Assembly (NCBI RefSeq): GCF_001625305.1
Contig: NW_017803887.1
Coordinates: forward strand, 490,435-554,434
DNA length: 64,000 bases
Source: Branchiostoma belcheri
Taxonomy: Eukaryota > Chordata > Leptocardii > Amphioxiformes > Branchiostomatidae
Direction of reading: 5' to 3'
Shown here: positions 37,401 to 46,277 of the stretch, one piece after another
Position numbering within the stretch: the first letter of the stretch is position 1
Layout of the letters: each line of letters starts with the position of its first letter
Program-made: the position numbers and the translations under genes
The notes under the pieces: model-generated
The model's database searches: none
What the model was told of the DNA's origin: nothing
Seen by the model: only the letters and a program-made list of their open reading frames with translations

Positions 37401-40400
37401 GGGGTTGAAAGGGGTCAAGCTCCTAACAGTCCTCTAGTCCTCCCACATTGACTGTACCTAGCCTCTACCAGGCCTTTCTACGGGAATACGGATCGTAGAA
37501 TTCGGCAAAAAAGAGAGTAAAATTGGCCAAGGGAGCCCGGCCGCGGGAGGTAGTTTCTTTCCCTCGGAAGCGGCCAATGAAACCTACAAGGCGGCCAAAC
37601 TCCCCTGGCAAATATTCTCCTATATATAGCCAGCGTAGTTAGTCTGGTAGAGACTAGACAGAAGCCTCTACCAGTCATACTTCAAAAGCTGTTGGAAAGA
37701 ATAGAAATTGGCCAAATAGACAGAGATAGATAGCATGTGGAGCGGCGCAAACGACTAGTAGTACTCCTTTTTAAAGTAATAGCGGACCAACTTAACTCCC
37801 CTGGCATATTAGATGGTGAGCGGGTCGCAAATTGGAGCTTCTATGGCCCTGGATCTTCTCTGGTATACTATCCCTTTATTTCGGCCAATTTCTACTATTT
37901 TTCCAGCGATCCGCGGAGCCTGGTAGAGGCTAGCCTGCGCCTATTGACCCTGCTTTAAAACGCTCGCTACCCGGTGAACTAACAACGGAAAAACTTTCAA
38001 TCTCCTCTTTTCTTTCAAAAGTTTGTTGTGTCTTCGTTTTGAGCACCTTGGGTGACTTTGAACTTAAGTGCAGGAAGCATGGCTGCTGGTTAAAACGGTA
38101 CTTAACCAAGGAGTATTTCCCGTACTTCATACCAACACTCAACACTGAAGGGCACCGCGGCGACACGAATCGTAAGGAATTGATTATTTATTATTTATAC
38201 TACAGTTTCCGTTTGGCTACTATTTGGCTGCTAACGATTTGCTTTGCGTCTAGACTCAAAGAACAGTTCAGAGATACACCTAGTAACAAAATAACATCAT
38301 GTGGGGTCGTGTGGCGTAGCGGCAGAGTGCTCGACTCGGAACCAAGAGGTCCCGGGTTCGAGTCCTGACATGCCACCGATCTTGTGCCCTTAGGAAAGGC
38401 ACTTTACACGACTTTCCTCACTTCGCTCCGGTGAAAATGAGTACTAGTATTGTATTGTCCCCTGTGTTGGTGGCGGCATTAATATAAGTTGAAAAAAAAC
38501 TTGAGTGTGCCGTCACCACTTCTTTTGATGTTGGAATATAAAAAAATCACTTGATCACGACTTCTGTGTCGGGGGGGGGGGCGATGAAGCAGTTTACAAC
38601 AAGAATTCCGATTTTTAAGCACAGATGAAATTAAAAACTTGCATCAAATGTTCAATAGAGTTGAGGCTACTTGTTTTAAGATCGTGTCAAGGCGAACACT
38701 TGAGCAATGCGATACCAAATCACTTCTTATCTTTTGAGCATACCTGAATTACTATAAACACGTTAAACGTTTCTAATAGGGATGTTTACAAAGAGTTTCA
38801 CCTTCAGAACAAATAACTGTAAACTGCAAACTAAGTGAGGTCTCTCGCGTTCCGATTTGACGTTGCTTTCCTGCTATTCAATTTCTTGACTTTTTTGTTG
38901 CGAAACACTCCAGAAAGAAATTTGAGCGGTCGTTCTGACACAGCTTATGTTTTGATTTTGAATGCCCTGCCTATTCCTGTTGCTCACAGGTTACAGTTTC
39001 TCTTTCCGGACTCAGACAATAGCTGAAAACACAACTTCCAAACCCTGAGTTTTCATCAGAAAGAGTCAGGAAGTCTTCAGTATGAATTTCGTTCCTGACG
39101 GTTGGGAGAACACAGAATGGTGTGACCACACTTCCCCACCCCAGGGACGCACGATCGGATGCCAACTTCCGTACGACTTTTTTTGGTGTGACGTACTTGT
39201 CTTGGCAGGGGATCTGTGATAGACTGTCAACATGATCTCTGCCAGACTTTTCTGTCCGATCAAAAACAGGATCTACAACCAGATTGGGCTATGTTTTGCT
39301 CTTTCCACATTTTTAGCATCCGCCGCAATGTTTGAATCAATAGAACACAGTTTAGTTTTTGTTTTTAACATATTATGAGCAATAGGACGGTAGGGTTTTC
39401 TACGTTGATCATGAACTTCACGGAGACGCTTTTTCTACCAATTATTTTGTAAGTAGTACTGGGTATATCTAGCCTGGATGCCAGACTGTTTCCGGGGCCT
39501 GAGCAATAGGGGCAAGGTCTAACTGTAGGAGAGTCTGTTGGCCCTTGAGCCGTAGCCTCTACCAGGCTTCGGGAGGCGGTAGAAAGAGTAGAAATTGGCC
39601 AAATAGAGAGATAACATGCCGCGATGAAGTTGGTCCGCTAGAGAGTACATTTCGCCGCACCCTACTCTTTCCAGCCGGCTCCAGACGCCTGGTAGAGGCT
39701 ACTGGAGCCGAGGAGCTGGCCTGTGTAGGACATAGAAACAGTCTGGAATCCAGGCTAAATATATACTAGTGCCGCAGTTGGCCCCGACCCATTGTAACCC
39801 GGGGGCTGATGTAATGTGGCGCGGACAGATGGTTGTGGTATCAGCGGTCCCAGGACGGAACATGTTCGGTCATGTTTCGGACGTTTTTGTGTGGGAAACT
39901 ATCGTCTGTGTGTGGGCATTCTTGTGTAGGCTCTGTTTTCCGCCGCAGGAAAGAACGGAAAGATAGGCAGACGGGTAGGAAGGTAGGTAGGGTAGGTAGG
40001 TGGGTGGCAAGTAATCTCCAAGCAGATGTTAGAGATTACTGGAAACAATGGCAAAGTTGTAAGTCTAACAGTCGATCAAGAGTAGTCTAATTGGGCTAAA
40101 GGCAATTTAAGGGTGGAAAAAGAAAAGATATTTTAGCTGGCCGGAGGAAATCTGTCTGATGTTGTGTTTTTTTGCAATTTCTTAGCATATTTTTGGCATT
40201 ATTTCATACTTAAATCGTTTGAAATAGCCCCCCAAAACAAGGCGAAGCTACCGTAGGTGAGGAGTCTCTATAAGTTGTGGTACCACCAATAAATAGCTAG
40301 AACCAGTCTACAAAGCAAAAGTTTTCCATCAGCGACATCGCATTTCTGCCTCACAGATATCAATATGCTATGGGATTTGATTAATTCAACTCACTACATT

Positions 40401-41773
40401 AAAAATGACTAGAAAATTAGATTTACTTAGTAACTGCACTTCTACTGCCCTGAAATCGTTTTGGGTGCCCTTAAGAGGGATCATGTAGTTCTTTGGGGGT
40501 AACAAAACCTTCTAGTTTGGCCAGTAGCTACGATTTAGCCACTAGAAGATCTGTTAAGAGATAAGGTAGGAGGACATTGGACCTCTTGAGCTCGACAAGT
40601 CTCAACATGCACTGAAGAAATATTTCTGTCATTCTCGGTCTTCTCTGTATCTGTCACGAATTAAAATCTTAGCCTGGCACCCAGCCTTGTACAGTTTTGA
40701 TCCCTTGTAGGAAAAGAGTGGCCGTTGCTGCAAGCAGACCAAGGCTGGATACTAGGCTATTAAAACACCATCTACTTCAATAAATTACAGTGGAGTTCTT
40801 GTAGTGGTGTTTGTCTTTCTTAAAAAGAAACACTATTCTAAAATATAGTTTTTTCTCTTGTGTGTGTGTATGCTCAGACAGCTAGCCAAACTATTTATAC
40901 AGTCCTATCACTGTTGACACAATTTTAGTTTTTTCCAGAGCACGGTAACTTTTGTCCTGGCGACAAACTGAAAATTCACGCACTGCCGACAAAGAAAGGC
41001 CCTGGTGTTTGCCTGCTAAGTATAGCCCGGGGCCTCTCCCGACCACTCCAGTAGTACAAACATTATGACGCAAGATAAAAGCTCTGCCGAGTTACAGAGG
41101 AACACACATTTCTGACAACCAGACCCGTAACTACAGAGGGGACTGTTAAATACAACCGGGCTATAAAAACGGGGCGTTACATTTTCAACCATTACAACAC
41201 CTGAACAAGTGTTGTTGCCATTTCAACTGATAGCTAAAAGGAATTTAAAAACCGGATAATTTTGGGATTTTAACACACAGGCCTCTCGGTAATAGTTCAA
41301 AACATTTTTCACTAAATAGCACGAAAGAATGTTTGAAATATGTTGAGCATGCATATGGGAGTGTGCGAGATAATTGCTCTACGAATACCTTAAGTATGAC
41401 TGAATATTATTTAACAATAGTGACATTCAATGGGATATGTTATACTAGTTATAGACATAATATCAATAGCGGAAGTGTAAAATCGATCTTATAATCAATT
41501 GTTCAACTACTAGTTGTCGGGTTGAAACTTGGAAATCGTTAGGTCAGAAGATAGATCAAATAATTTGTATGGAGAAAAACAGAACTCACCTTGTTCCTCT
41601 GATAGAACTTGATCCGGATCACAGATCCAGGACGGAATCCCGTCCAGCCCGCATTCCAGTAGATCCTGCTGTGGATCAGGATAGCTGTATTTCTTCCATT
41701 CTTTCCCGTGAGCACACAGAAACACGAGTGAGAAGCTGACCAAAACTTGGCGGATTAGAGCTGTGGGCAACAT
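23841..41773 (-). CDS. MOLO1-like TPM-domain membrane protein
   Basis: Four minus-strand exons join in phase: 41773-41590, 35108-34982, 31285-31168 and 24245-23841. The product is 277 aa. Residues 1-23 are a signal peptide. Then comes the family motif CGLDGIPSWICDPDQVLS (about 43-59), a TPM-type luminal domain (about 60-190, with CLCSSC and YKVAVAVM), a transmembrane helix (about 198-223) and a basic cytoplasmic tail ending with NVYVSL and TAEAVV. In C. elegans MOLO-1 is an auxiliary subunit that boosts levamisole-type acetylcholine receptors; whether this chordate protein does so is unknown. Tail YVSL fits a YxxΦ sorting motif. Introns total about 17 kb and carry most of the window's MITEs, one of which ends 28 bp from the exon-3 donor. 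The family assignment rests on the signature motif and topology. Confidence 0.87.
24246..26355. other. MOLO1 intron 3, proximal part
   Basis: No gene is seen. 24390-24450 shares a fragment with 13118-13175 (GGATTGAGGTGTT, CCAAGAATTA). 25383-25447 is a partial family C MITE (GGAATACGGATCGTAGAATT). 25692-25950 carries several CACGTCAC/TGACGTC motifs. Confidence 0.5.
26356..26450. mobile_element. Near-perfect 95-bp palindromic MITE (family D type)
   Basis: TAGCCTGGGTGTCAGACTTT mirrors AAAGACTGACACTCAGGCTA, with CTTTCGTCTGCTCC mirroring GGAGCGGACGAAAG inside. Almost the whole unit can fold into a hairpin. Confidence 0.85.
26618..26775. mobile_element. MITE family B, copy 1
   Basis: TIRs TAATCTCCAAGCAGA and CTGCTTGGAGAGTA, with the B marker GACAGTATCAAATTGGC. 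Flanked by GGTTTTTC on the left and GGTTTTTTC on the right, probably an 8-9 bp target duplication. Confidence 0.8.
27421..29792. mobile_element. Foldback-type element with minisatellite arms
   Basis: A left arm (27421-28629) is the inverted copy of a right arm (29044-29792), with a 414-bp centre. From the outside in, each arm has TTTGTACGAAAGACCAAAGG, an array of roughly 21-bp units (ATTTTCACCCTTCAAAACTC; 27480-27925 and 29530-29735), a unique block with CTTTGCGCGGAGCGCGG, and a GC-rich block (GGGGAGGGGGGCCGGGGGCG). Long inverted repeats with internal direct repeats are the layout of Foldback transposons. No transposase is present. The left arm is longer because its array is expanded and a segment is repeated across the sequence gap. 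Confidence 0.8.
28136..28155. other. Sequence gap (20 N)
   Basis: Twenty N within the left arm of the foldback element, directly after a run of 21 A. Sequence on both sides (about 27956-28114 and 28156-28315) is nearly identical. Confidence 0.95.
29955..30046. mobile_element. MITE family A, partial copy
   Basis: TTAGCCTCTACCGGGCTTCG followed by a second ACCAGGCTTCGGGCTAGAAA. Only end sequences remain. Confidence 0.5.
30067..30203. mobile_element. MITE family A, copy 1
   Basis: TAGCCTCTACCAGACTTCGG and CCGAAGCCTGGTAGAGGCT as inverted ends, with inner GAGTAGAAATCGGTCAAATA mirrored. Most of the element can fold on itself. Confidence 0.85.
30230..30440. mobile_element. Mixed B and A MITE fragments
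   Basis: 30230-30355 has B-type ends (CTCAAAGCGGAGGTTTAGG, GGTCTGCTTGAAGATTA). 30345-30440 is the right half of family A (AACTCCCAGGCATGTTATCT to GAAGTCTGGTAGAGG). They appear to be overlapping remnants of nested insertions. Confidence 0.55.
30919..31139. mobile_element. MITE family B, copy 2, with target duplication
   Basis: Long inverted ends TAATCTCCAAGCAGATCCTA and TAGCATCTGCTTGGAGAGTA, with GGTGGCAAAAGACAGTATCA mirrored. It is flanked by ATGATTGAC at 30910-30918 and 31140-31148, a perfect 9-bp direct repeat. The right end is 28 bp from the splice donor of MOLO1 exon 3. Confidence 0.88.
31388..31448. repeat. (GT)n microsatellite
   Basis: About 30 GT units after a short TATATA run, in MOLO1 intron 2. 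Confidence 0.95.
31450..33420. other. MOLO1 intron 2, no gene recognised
   Basis: Only a LINE/SINE tail was identified here (32331-32390: CTTGACCTGTACCCAGCCCG and ACAATAAAGGTATTT). The rest is AT-rich with no coding signal. Confidence 0.5.
33631..33702 (+). tRNA. tRNA-Asp (GTC)
   Basis: A 72-nt cloverleaf: acceptor TCCGTGT pairs with ACACGGA, the D arm is TAGTATAGTGGTGAGTA, the anticodon loop CTGTCAC carries GTC between CCCGC and GCGGG, the T arm is CCGGGGTTCGATTCCCCG, and the discriminator is G. A T-rich stop (TTTT) follows within 12 bp. It looks intact and functional. Confidence 0.95.
34174..34201 (+). pseudogene. tRNA-Asp 5' fragment
   Basis: TCCGTGTTAGTATAGT then a 4-bp duplication (GAGT), then GGTGAGTA, and the homology stops after the D arm. 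It carries the same upstream AAGCCAAA as the full copy at 34439. The T arm and anticodon arm are absent, so it is dead. Confidence 0.8.
34439..34510 (+). tRNA. tRNA-Asp (GTC)
   Basis: Identical in its 72 nt to the copy at 33631, with the same GAGCA trailer and a T run. It lies 736 bp downstream of that copy, in intron 2 of the MOLO1-like gene, antisense to it. Confidence 0.95.
35208..35424. mobile_element. MITE family A, copy 2
   Basis: TAGCCTCTACCAGGCTTCTG and CCGAAGCCCGATAGAGGCTA, with inner AGAAAGAGTAGAAAATTGAC mirrored by GTCAATTTCTACTCTTT. In MOLO1 intron 1, 100 bp from exon 2. Confidence 0.85.
35735..36405. repeat. Tandem satellite, about 112-bp unit, six copies
   Basis: Each unit carries CTATCTTCCCTTCCGATATT, TTGTGTTCTTCGCACA, AACACAGTGACATCGG and CCTATTGTCGGTAAAGCTGA. 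Units start near 35749, 35861, 35973, 36075, 36188 and 36299, with edge units more diverged. In MOLO1 intron 1. Confidence 0.9.
36560..36993. mobile_element. MITE family B, copy 3, interrupted by family A
   Basis: Left end TAATCTCCAAGCAGATCTTT and right end AACCTCTGCTTGGAGATA. The central part is occupied by a complete family A element at 36627-36849, so B inserted first. Confidence 0.8.
36627..36849. mobile_element. MITE family A, copy 3 (nested in B)
   Basis: TAGCCTCTACCAGGCTTCAG and GGTGCCTGGAAGAGGCTA, with AGGGGAGTTGGTCC and AACTAACTCCCCTGG mirrored. Confidence 0.85.
37459..37656. mobile_element. MITE family C, copy 1
   Basis: TAGCCTCTACCAGGCCTTTC, then GGGAATACGGATCGTAGAAT, ending GTTAGTCTGGTAGAGACTA. 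Shares end motif with family A but a different body. Confidence 0.85.
37662..37932. mobile_element. MITE family A, copy 4
   Basis: AGCCTCTACCAGTCATACTT to GCGGAGCCTGGTAGAGGCTA, placed almost end to end with the family C element before it. Confidence 0.8.
38303..38490 (+). mobile_element. tRNA-derived SINE, copy 3
   Basis: A well-kept tRNA-like head (GTGTGGCGTAGCGGCAGAGT A box; GGGTTCGAGTCC B box) ends at GCCACC (38376), followed by the SINE body GATCTTGTGCCCTTAGGAAA. The body extends past the cloverleaf and matches the two minus-strand copies, so this is a SINE and not a tRNA gene. Confidence 0.85.
38491..39469. other. MOLO1 intron 1, no feature recognised
   Basis: No coding or repeat match noticed apart from a short G run near 38572. 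Confidence 0.5.
39470..39757. mobile_element. MITE family D, copy 2, interrupted by family A
   Basis: TAGCCTGGATGCCAGACTGT and ACAGTCTGGAATCCAGGCTA are the outer ends. A whole family A element (39553-39701) sits inside. Confidence 0.85.
39553..39701. mobile_element. MITE family A, copy 5 (nested in D)
   Basis: TAGCCTCTACCAGGCTTCGG and AGACGCCTGGTAGAGGCTA, with a shortened centre. Confidence 0.85.
39758..41589. other. MOLO1 intron 1 near exon 1
   Basis: Contains a short GGTA run at 39965-40005, a B-end fragment at about 40012-40030 (TAATCTCCAAGCAGATG) and a small D-type element at 40671-40759 (TAGCCTGGCACCCAGCCTTG / GGCTGGATACTAGGCTA). No gene is seen. Confidence 0.55.
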
Positions 41774-42064
41774 TTTTGAGTGAGAGAAGAAGTGTTGAGA
41801 AGGTACAACGCGTTAAACTATTAGAAGTAAAATGTTTAACTCCCGAGTAGAGTTCGCACGACCCCAATAGCACGTCTTGCCTAAGCGGTGACTAAACACA
41901 AAGTGTCGTGCTGCGGTGTGACGTAGGCTGCACACGCCCACGCCTCCGACGGAAGCCCGTAGCAACATCCTTAGCAACACCAATCAGAGCGCCGCGATCG
42001 GAAAGGCGCGGCAGGTAATTGTTCGCGCGGGGAAAGGGCACGAAACCCACCGGTAGGGTGAAAC

Positions 42065-42258
42065 TAGCCTGTACCAGGCTTCGGGAGGCGGCTGGAAAGA
42101 GTAGAAATCGGCCAAATAGAGAGATAACATGCCAGGGGAGTTGGAGAGTACAGTTTGCCCAAAGTGTCCTCTCCAGCAGCCCAACTCCCCTGGCATGTTA
42201 TCTCTATTTGGCGGATTCCTACTCTTTTCAGCCGCCTCCCGAAGCCTGGTAGAGGCTA
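42065..42258. mobile_element. MITE family A, copy 6, near-perfect hairpin
   Basis: 194 bp with ends TAGCCTGTACCAGGCTTCGG and CCGAAGCCTGGTAGAGGCTA. Nearly the whole arm pairs (GATAACATGCCAGGGGAGTT with AACTCCCCTGGCATGTTATC). It lies 292 bp upstream of the MOLO1 start codon. Confidence 0.9.
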
Positions 42259-42338
42259 GGTGCACGTGAAACGTAGTATCACTTTCATTGCACTTACATA
42301 CGCAACACTTTACAGATTTCACAGATTTCATTTTCATG

Positions 42339-42510
42339 TAAGCTTCCACCAGGCATTCCTATGTAGCTTTATATAGGTGGTAGAATTCGGCAGAAAATGA
42401 AAGAATTGGCAGGAAGAGAGCGGAAGCGGGAAAATGTTGCTGAACTCCCATAGTAAATTTTACCCTTTTTTGAGATTTTTGAACCCGCGTTGTTAGTCTG
42501 GTGGAGACTA
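42339..42510. mobile_element. MITE family C, copy 2
   Basis: AAGCTTCCACCAGGCATTCC, GGTAGAATTCGGCAGAAAAT and GTTAGTCTGGTGGAGACTA. More diverged than the other copies. Confidence 0.75.
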
Positions 42511-42786
42511 GAAGTTGTCATCATCAGTGATCTAAGTCATATGCCAAATCTTGAACTTAATGTCAGTAAATGCGTATTTTTCGTATTTTCTTCCAAGGGA
42601 GCCGCCAATTCTGGACTGCATTCCCTGGCGTGCGATATGAAAAGAAGTTGACGTGGTCGCATGATACTATAATGACAGGAAATTAACCCAGCAGTTCCAT
42701 TATTAGGACACAGTAGTTTGTACGTCACTGCTTCAAACTGCCAGAAACTTTGGATTATGTTTGCCTTTCAAGTACACACGCATGCC

Positions 42787-42974
42787 TAGCCTCCGTATCA
42801 GGCTTATAGAACTGGGGGTTTGGTGGTCTTCGGCTGTTTTCTGATTAGCCCAGTTCTAAAAAACGGGGGTAATTCAACCAGGCCGGCTATGTTGTCTATA
42901 TGCAATCAGAAAATAGCACATAAAAGACCCTGAAGACCCCCAAAACCCCAGTTTTTGGCATGCTATGGAGGCTA
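42787..42974 (-). mobile_element. MITE family E, copy 1
   Basis: TAGCCTCCGTATCAGGCTTA to GCATGCTATGGAGGCTA. It is the inverted counterpart of 62696-62887, sharing AACTGGGGGTTTGGTGGTCT and TATGTTGTCTATATGCAAT. Confidence 0.85.
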
Positions 42975-43250
42975 GTGCCCTTGAATTGAGGATTAACGGA
43001 TCACCCCCGGTATTTCTGGACCCCAGGGTCTGGTTACAGGTGTTTCCGGCACAGGTAAGCCCAGACAGGTATGTGCACACAAACACGCATACCTGGGCGG
43101 CGGCTTCAAACGCAAACAGCGCCGACAGGTCCATATATAGCATGGCTGGCGTGACGTCAGATTCAAACGATCGGCCGCTGCGTGACCCAACAAGTTCTCA
43201 GAGCACAAGGATATGAGTGTAAAACCACAGTTATGACAGTAGCAGTGTGC

Positions 43251-43454
43251 TAGTCTCTACCAGACTAACTACGCTGGCTCCATATATAGGAGAATATTTG
43301 TCAGGGGAGTTTGGTCGCCTTGTAGGTTTGACTGGCCGCGCAGTGGGAAAGAAACTACCTCCCCGCGACCGGTCTCCCTTGGCCAATTTTACTCTCTTTT
43401 TTTTTTGCCGAATTCCACGATCCGTATTCCCGTAGAAAGGCCTGGTGGAGGCTA
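43251..43454. mobile_element. MITE family C, copy 3 (inverted)
   Basis: TAGTCTCTACCAGACTAACT to GGCCTGGTGGAGGCTA. It is the reverse complement of 37459-37656, including CTCCATATATAGGAGAATAT. Confidence 0.85.
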
Positions 43455-43639
43455 CAACGAGTTCTCAGAGCACAAGGATGTGAGTGTAAAACCACAGTAG
43501 CAATGCGCTGTTTACTTGGTTCAAACAAACAAACGAACAAATATTTCCAAGAATATACAGGAAGGAGAGGGAGGGCGTTTAAGGAAGCTCAAATGGAAAA
43601 GTTCAAGTTCAAATGCCCTCTAGTGCGTCATTGTGCGTA

Positions 43640-44236
43640 GGAACCTCAGCGCGGTGAGAGATGGATGTGGAACGGTTGGAATCGTGCCTTGTTGCGGTTG
43701 GAATCGTGCATCGGCGTGGTTGGAATATCGTGCCTTGGAACTACATTTGTACAAAGAGAAATGGGCGTGGAACGAAAGGAAATAGGTGTGGAAGTGGAAT
43801 GGTAAAAAATCGGTGTGCAACAATGAGAAATTTGTGTGGAACGGTGAAAAATGTGTGTGAACGAAGAGAAATTCGTGTGGAACAGTGAGAACTGAGAAAT
43901 TCGTGTTAAACGAAGAGAAGTAGTTGTGGAACGAATGAGAAATTTGTGTGGAACTGTGAAAAATAGTAGAAATTGGCCAAAATAAAGGGATAGTACTTAT
44001 ACCAGAGAAGAATTGAATCTTCACTCTGGCCGGATCTTCTCTGGTATTTTCCCTTTATTTTGGCCGTTTTCTACTATTTTTCCAGCGATCTGCGGTGCCT
44101 GGTAGAGGTTAGGTGAAAATCGGCGTGGAACGAAGAAAAATTTGTATATAACGGTGGGTGTGGAACGGTAAGAAATGGGTGTAAAACGAAGAGAAATGTC
44201 CCGATGAAGCCTTGTCGCAGTTGTCTCTATGGTCTT
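43640..44236. mobile_element. Foldback-related single arm
   Basis: Ends with CCCGATGAAGCCTTGTCGCA and GGTCTTTCGTA, the outer tip of the 27421-29792 element. It has an array of diverged units (GAACGAAGAGAAATTCGTGT type) in place of the TTCACCC units. No inverted partner is present here. A partial family A MITE (about 43968-44109) lies inside it. Confidence 0.65.
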
Positions 44237-44464
44237 TCGTAAAAAACGGAACTTCGTGTCGCGTCTTCCTTTAGAAATACGTAAACACCCATGACATCAA
44301 GTCAGTCAGTAACAGGGATGTTACTTAGTTCTGTAAATAAACACCACGGCTACTGTGGATTAATCTATTTACAATGGGAAGTTCATGAGTTCCGCCTAAA
44401 GTTAATTGGCTGTCACAAAGTAGTGTAGGAGACATGGTCGAAAGAGCGACAAATTGGGTTCAAG

Positions 44465-44636
44465 TAGCCTCTACCAGGCTTCAGAGGGGACTGAAATTCC
44501 GAAAGAGTAGAAATTGACCAAATAGACAGATAACATGCCAGGGCAAATGGGAGATGGTCCGCTGAAGGAGACTTATCTTCGCTCTGTCATTAGGACAATT
44601 TCTACTCCAGCCGCCTCTGAAGCCTGTTAGACGCTT
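44465..44636. mobile_element. MITE family A, copy 7
   Basis: TAGCCTCTACCAGGCTTCAG and CTGAAGCCTGTTAGACGCTT, with GAGTAGAAATTGACCAAATA mirrored only in part. Confidence 0.8.
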
Positions 44637-45129
44637 GGGTTCAAGTTAGAGTTTTAAATTTGGCGTATTGAATTTTTTAATTGAATTGAATTTCTTTGAC
44701 AGTAACCCATAATAACATAATACGCACGTACATAAAATTTAAGAATGTCATATACAGTGTACATTTCTAGATTTCTAGAAAATATACAATTAAAAGATAT
44801 ACAAATAAGTGGAATCCCCTGTACATTTCTAGAAAAACTGTGCCGGTTGATGAATACATATTCGTTATGAAGGAAAAAAACAACTTTAATTCATTCTTGT
44901 GAACACACCACGGTGAAGGCGACCGATAAAAATAAACAACGTAGTTGTGACTTTATTGAAATTGGAAATGCTTGGAAGTGTTCATTAGGTCGAACACAAC
45001 AGCTAGATAAACCAAAAAATGTTCTCTTTAAGTCCTTTAAATATTTACTGTTTTGAAAAGTCTTTTGAGTAGTTAGATTATCTAACTCGATCATGCGGTA
45101 GCTTTCGGTACTGCATGCAGTAAAATGTA

Positions 45130-45290
45130 CTCTCCAAGCGCAGTGGTTTAGGCTTAGGTTTAGTTTGACGTGTTTTAGGCGTTTTCACTGGGCTTTCCTT
45201 CTTGTACTCGTATCTTTTTCTGTCTCGCCTATTTGATACTGTCTTGTCAATTTTTCAGCCATGGGCCAAAAGATCTGCTTGGAGATTAGT
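45130..45290. mobile_element. MITE family B, copy 4
   Basis: TACTCTCCAAGCGCAG and AGATCTGCTTGGAGATTA at the ends, with TATTTGATACTGTCTTGTCA inside. Confidence 0.75.
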
Positions 45291-45637
45291 ATAATGTTTT
45301 CTATTTTGTACCTTAACATGAATATAACGTTAGACACTTTCAGTTCATTCTCTGGATATGTTTCTGATTTAGATACGCCAGCATTGATTAATTTTTGCTC
45401 GATGTCATTATGGGAACTAGATCTGGAAGTGCCACTCACAGCAGCGACCTCTGACGGCGGTTTGCAATAAGGCAGCAGCTGTTGTTATGGTGTTTGAATT
45501 CTTGAATAAAAAAAAGAAACTTAAAAATAAAAAAATTAAAGTAGTACGAATATAATGAAATGGAAACATTTTTAGCACTAAGGCAATGTGTGTGCGTGGG
45601 TAAAAAAAATGAAATTGGGGAAGGAAAAAATACTGCT

Positions 45638-45709
45638 CTCCGTGTCGGGGAATCGAACCCCGGTCTCCCGCGTGACAGGCGGGGATACTCACCACTATAC
45701 TAACACGGA
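45638..45709 (-). tRNA. tRNA-Asp (GTC)
   Basis: Third identical 72-nt copy, on the minus strand, 570 bp before SPEN. It keeps the GCCAA leader and the GAGCA..TTTTTT trailer, showing that short flanks were copied together with the gene. Confidence 0.95.
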
Positions 45710-45930
45710 TTGGCATGGAGGGAGGCAATCGTATTAAGGACTTGAAGCAAATCTTGCCTCCAACAACACCATGCATTAGTTATCTTCGTCACTTTTCCTT
45801 CATTTGTCTACGTTTTTGTTCACACGTAGGGCATATTTAACGTATGGGAATCATTTTAGACACAGAATCTTCACGAAAAGCGTAAAAAAGGGACGCAAAA
45901 TATGTTGATTTCCAGCCAACCTGTGTGTGA

Positions 45931-45938
45931 TGACGTCA
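45931..45938. promoter_or_regulatory. CRE palindrome upstream of SPEN
   Basis: A perfect TGACGTCA about 340 bp before the SPEN start codon, next to CpG-rich CGGCGCGCG. CREB/ATF binding is an inference from the motif. Confidence 0.4.
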
Positions 45939-46277
45939 CGGCGCGCGAGACAAATTGATAGCAACTAACCACTATTCCGCTCTTCTACACTAATTTAACC
46001 CCACAACATCGTCATGACAAAAATCTCAACTTTAAACGATTAAAATATTTACAGGAATTATTTTTGTGATATTATTTATCTAGATGCATGCCTAAATCTT
46101 TGTATATCGTTAATTTTGTGGCTATAGTATCTGAGCGTTTCTGAACGCATCAGCTTGTGGCAGAAATCGTTCGGATCGTCCATGACTGCCAGTGGAAGGG
46201 AGGGGAAGTAACTACTGTTTTCCAAGGATTTTCCACCGGAATTTCCACAGGATTTATCTTAGGAACTACCCTGAAAT

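Noticed and set aside
38304-38376. tRNA gene with good A and B boxes
   Set aside because: The sequence continues into a SINE body shared with two other loci, so it is the head of a SINE.
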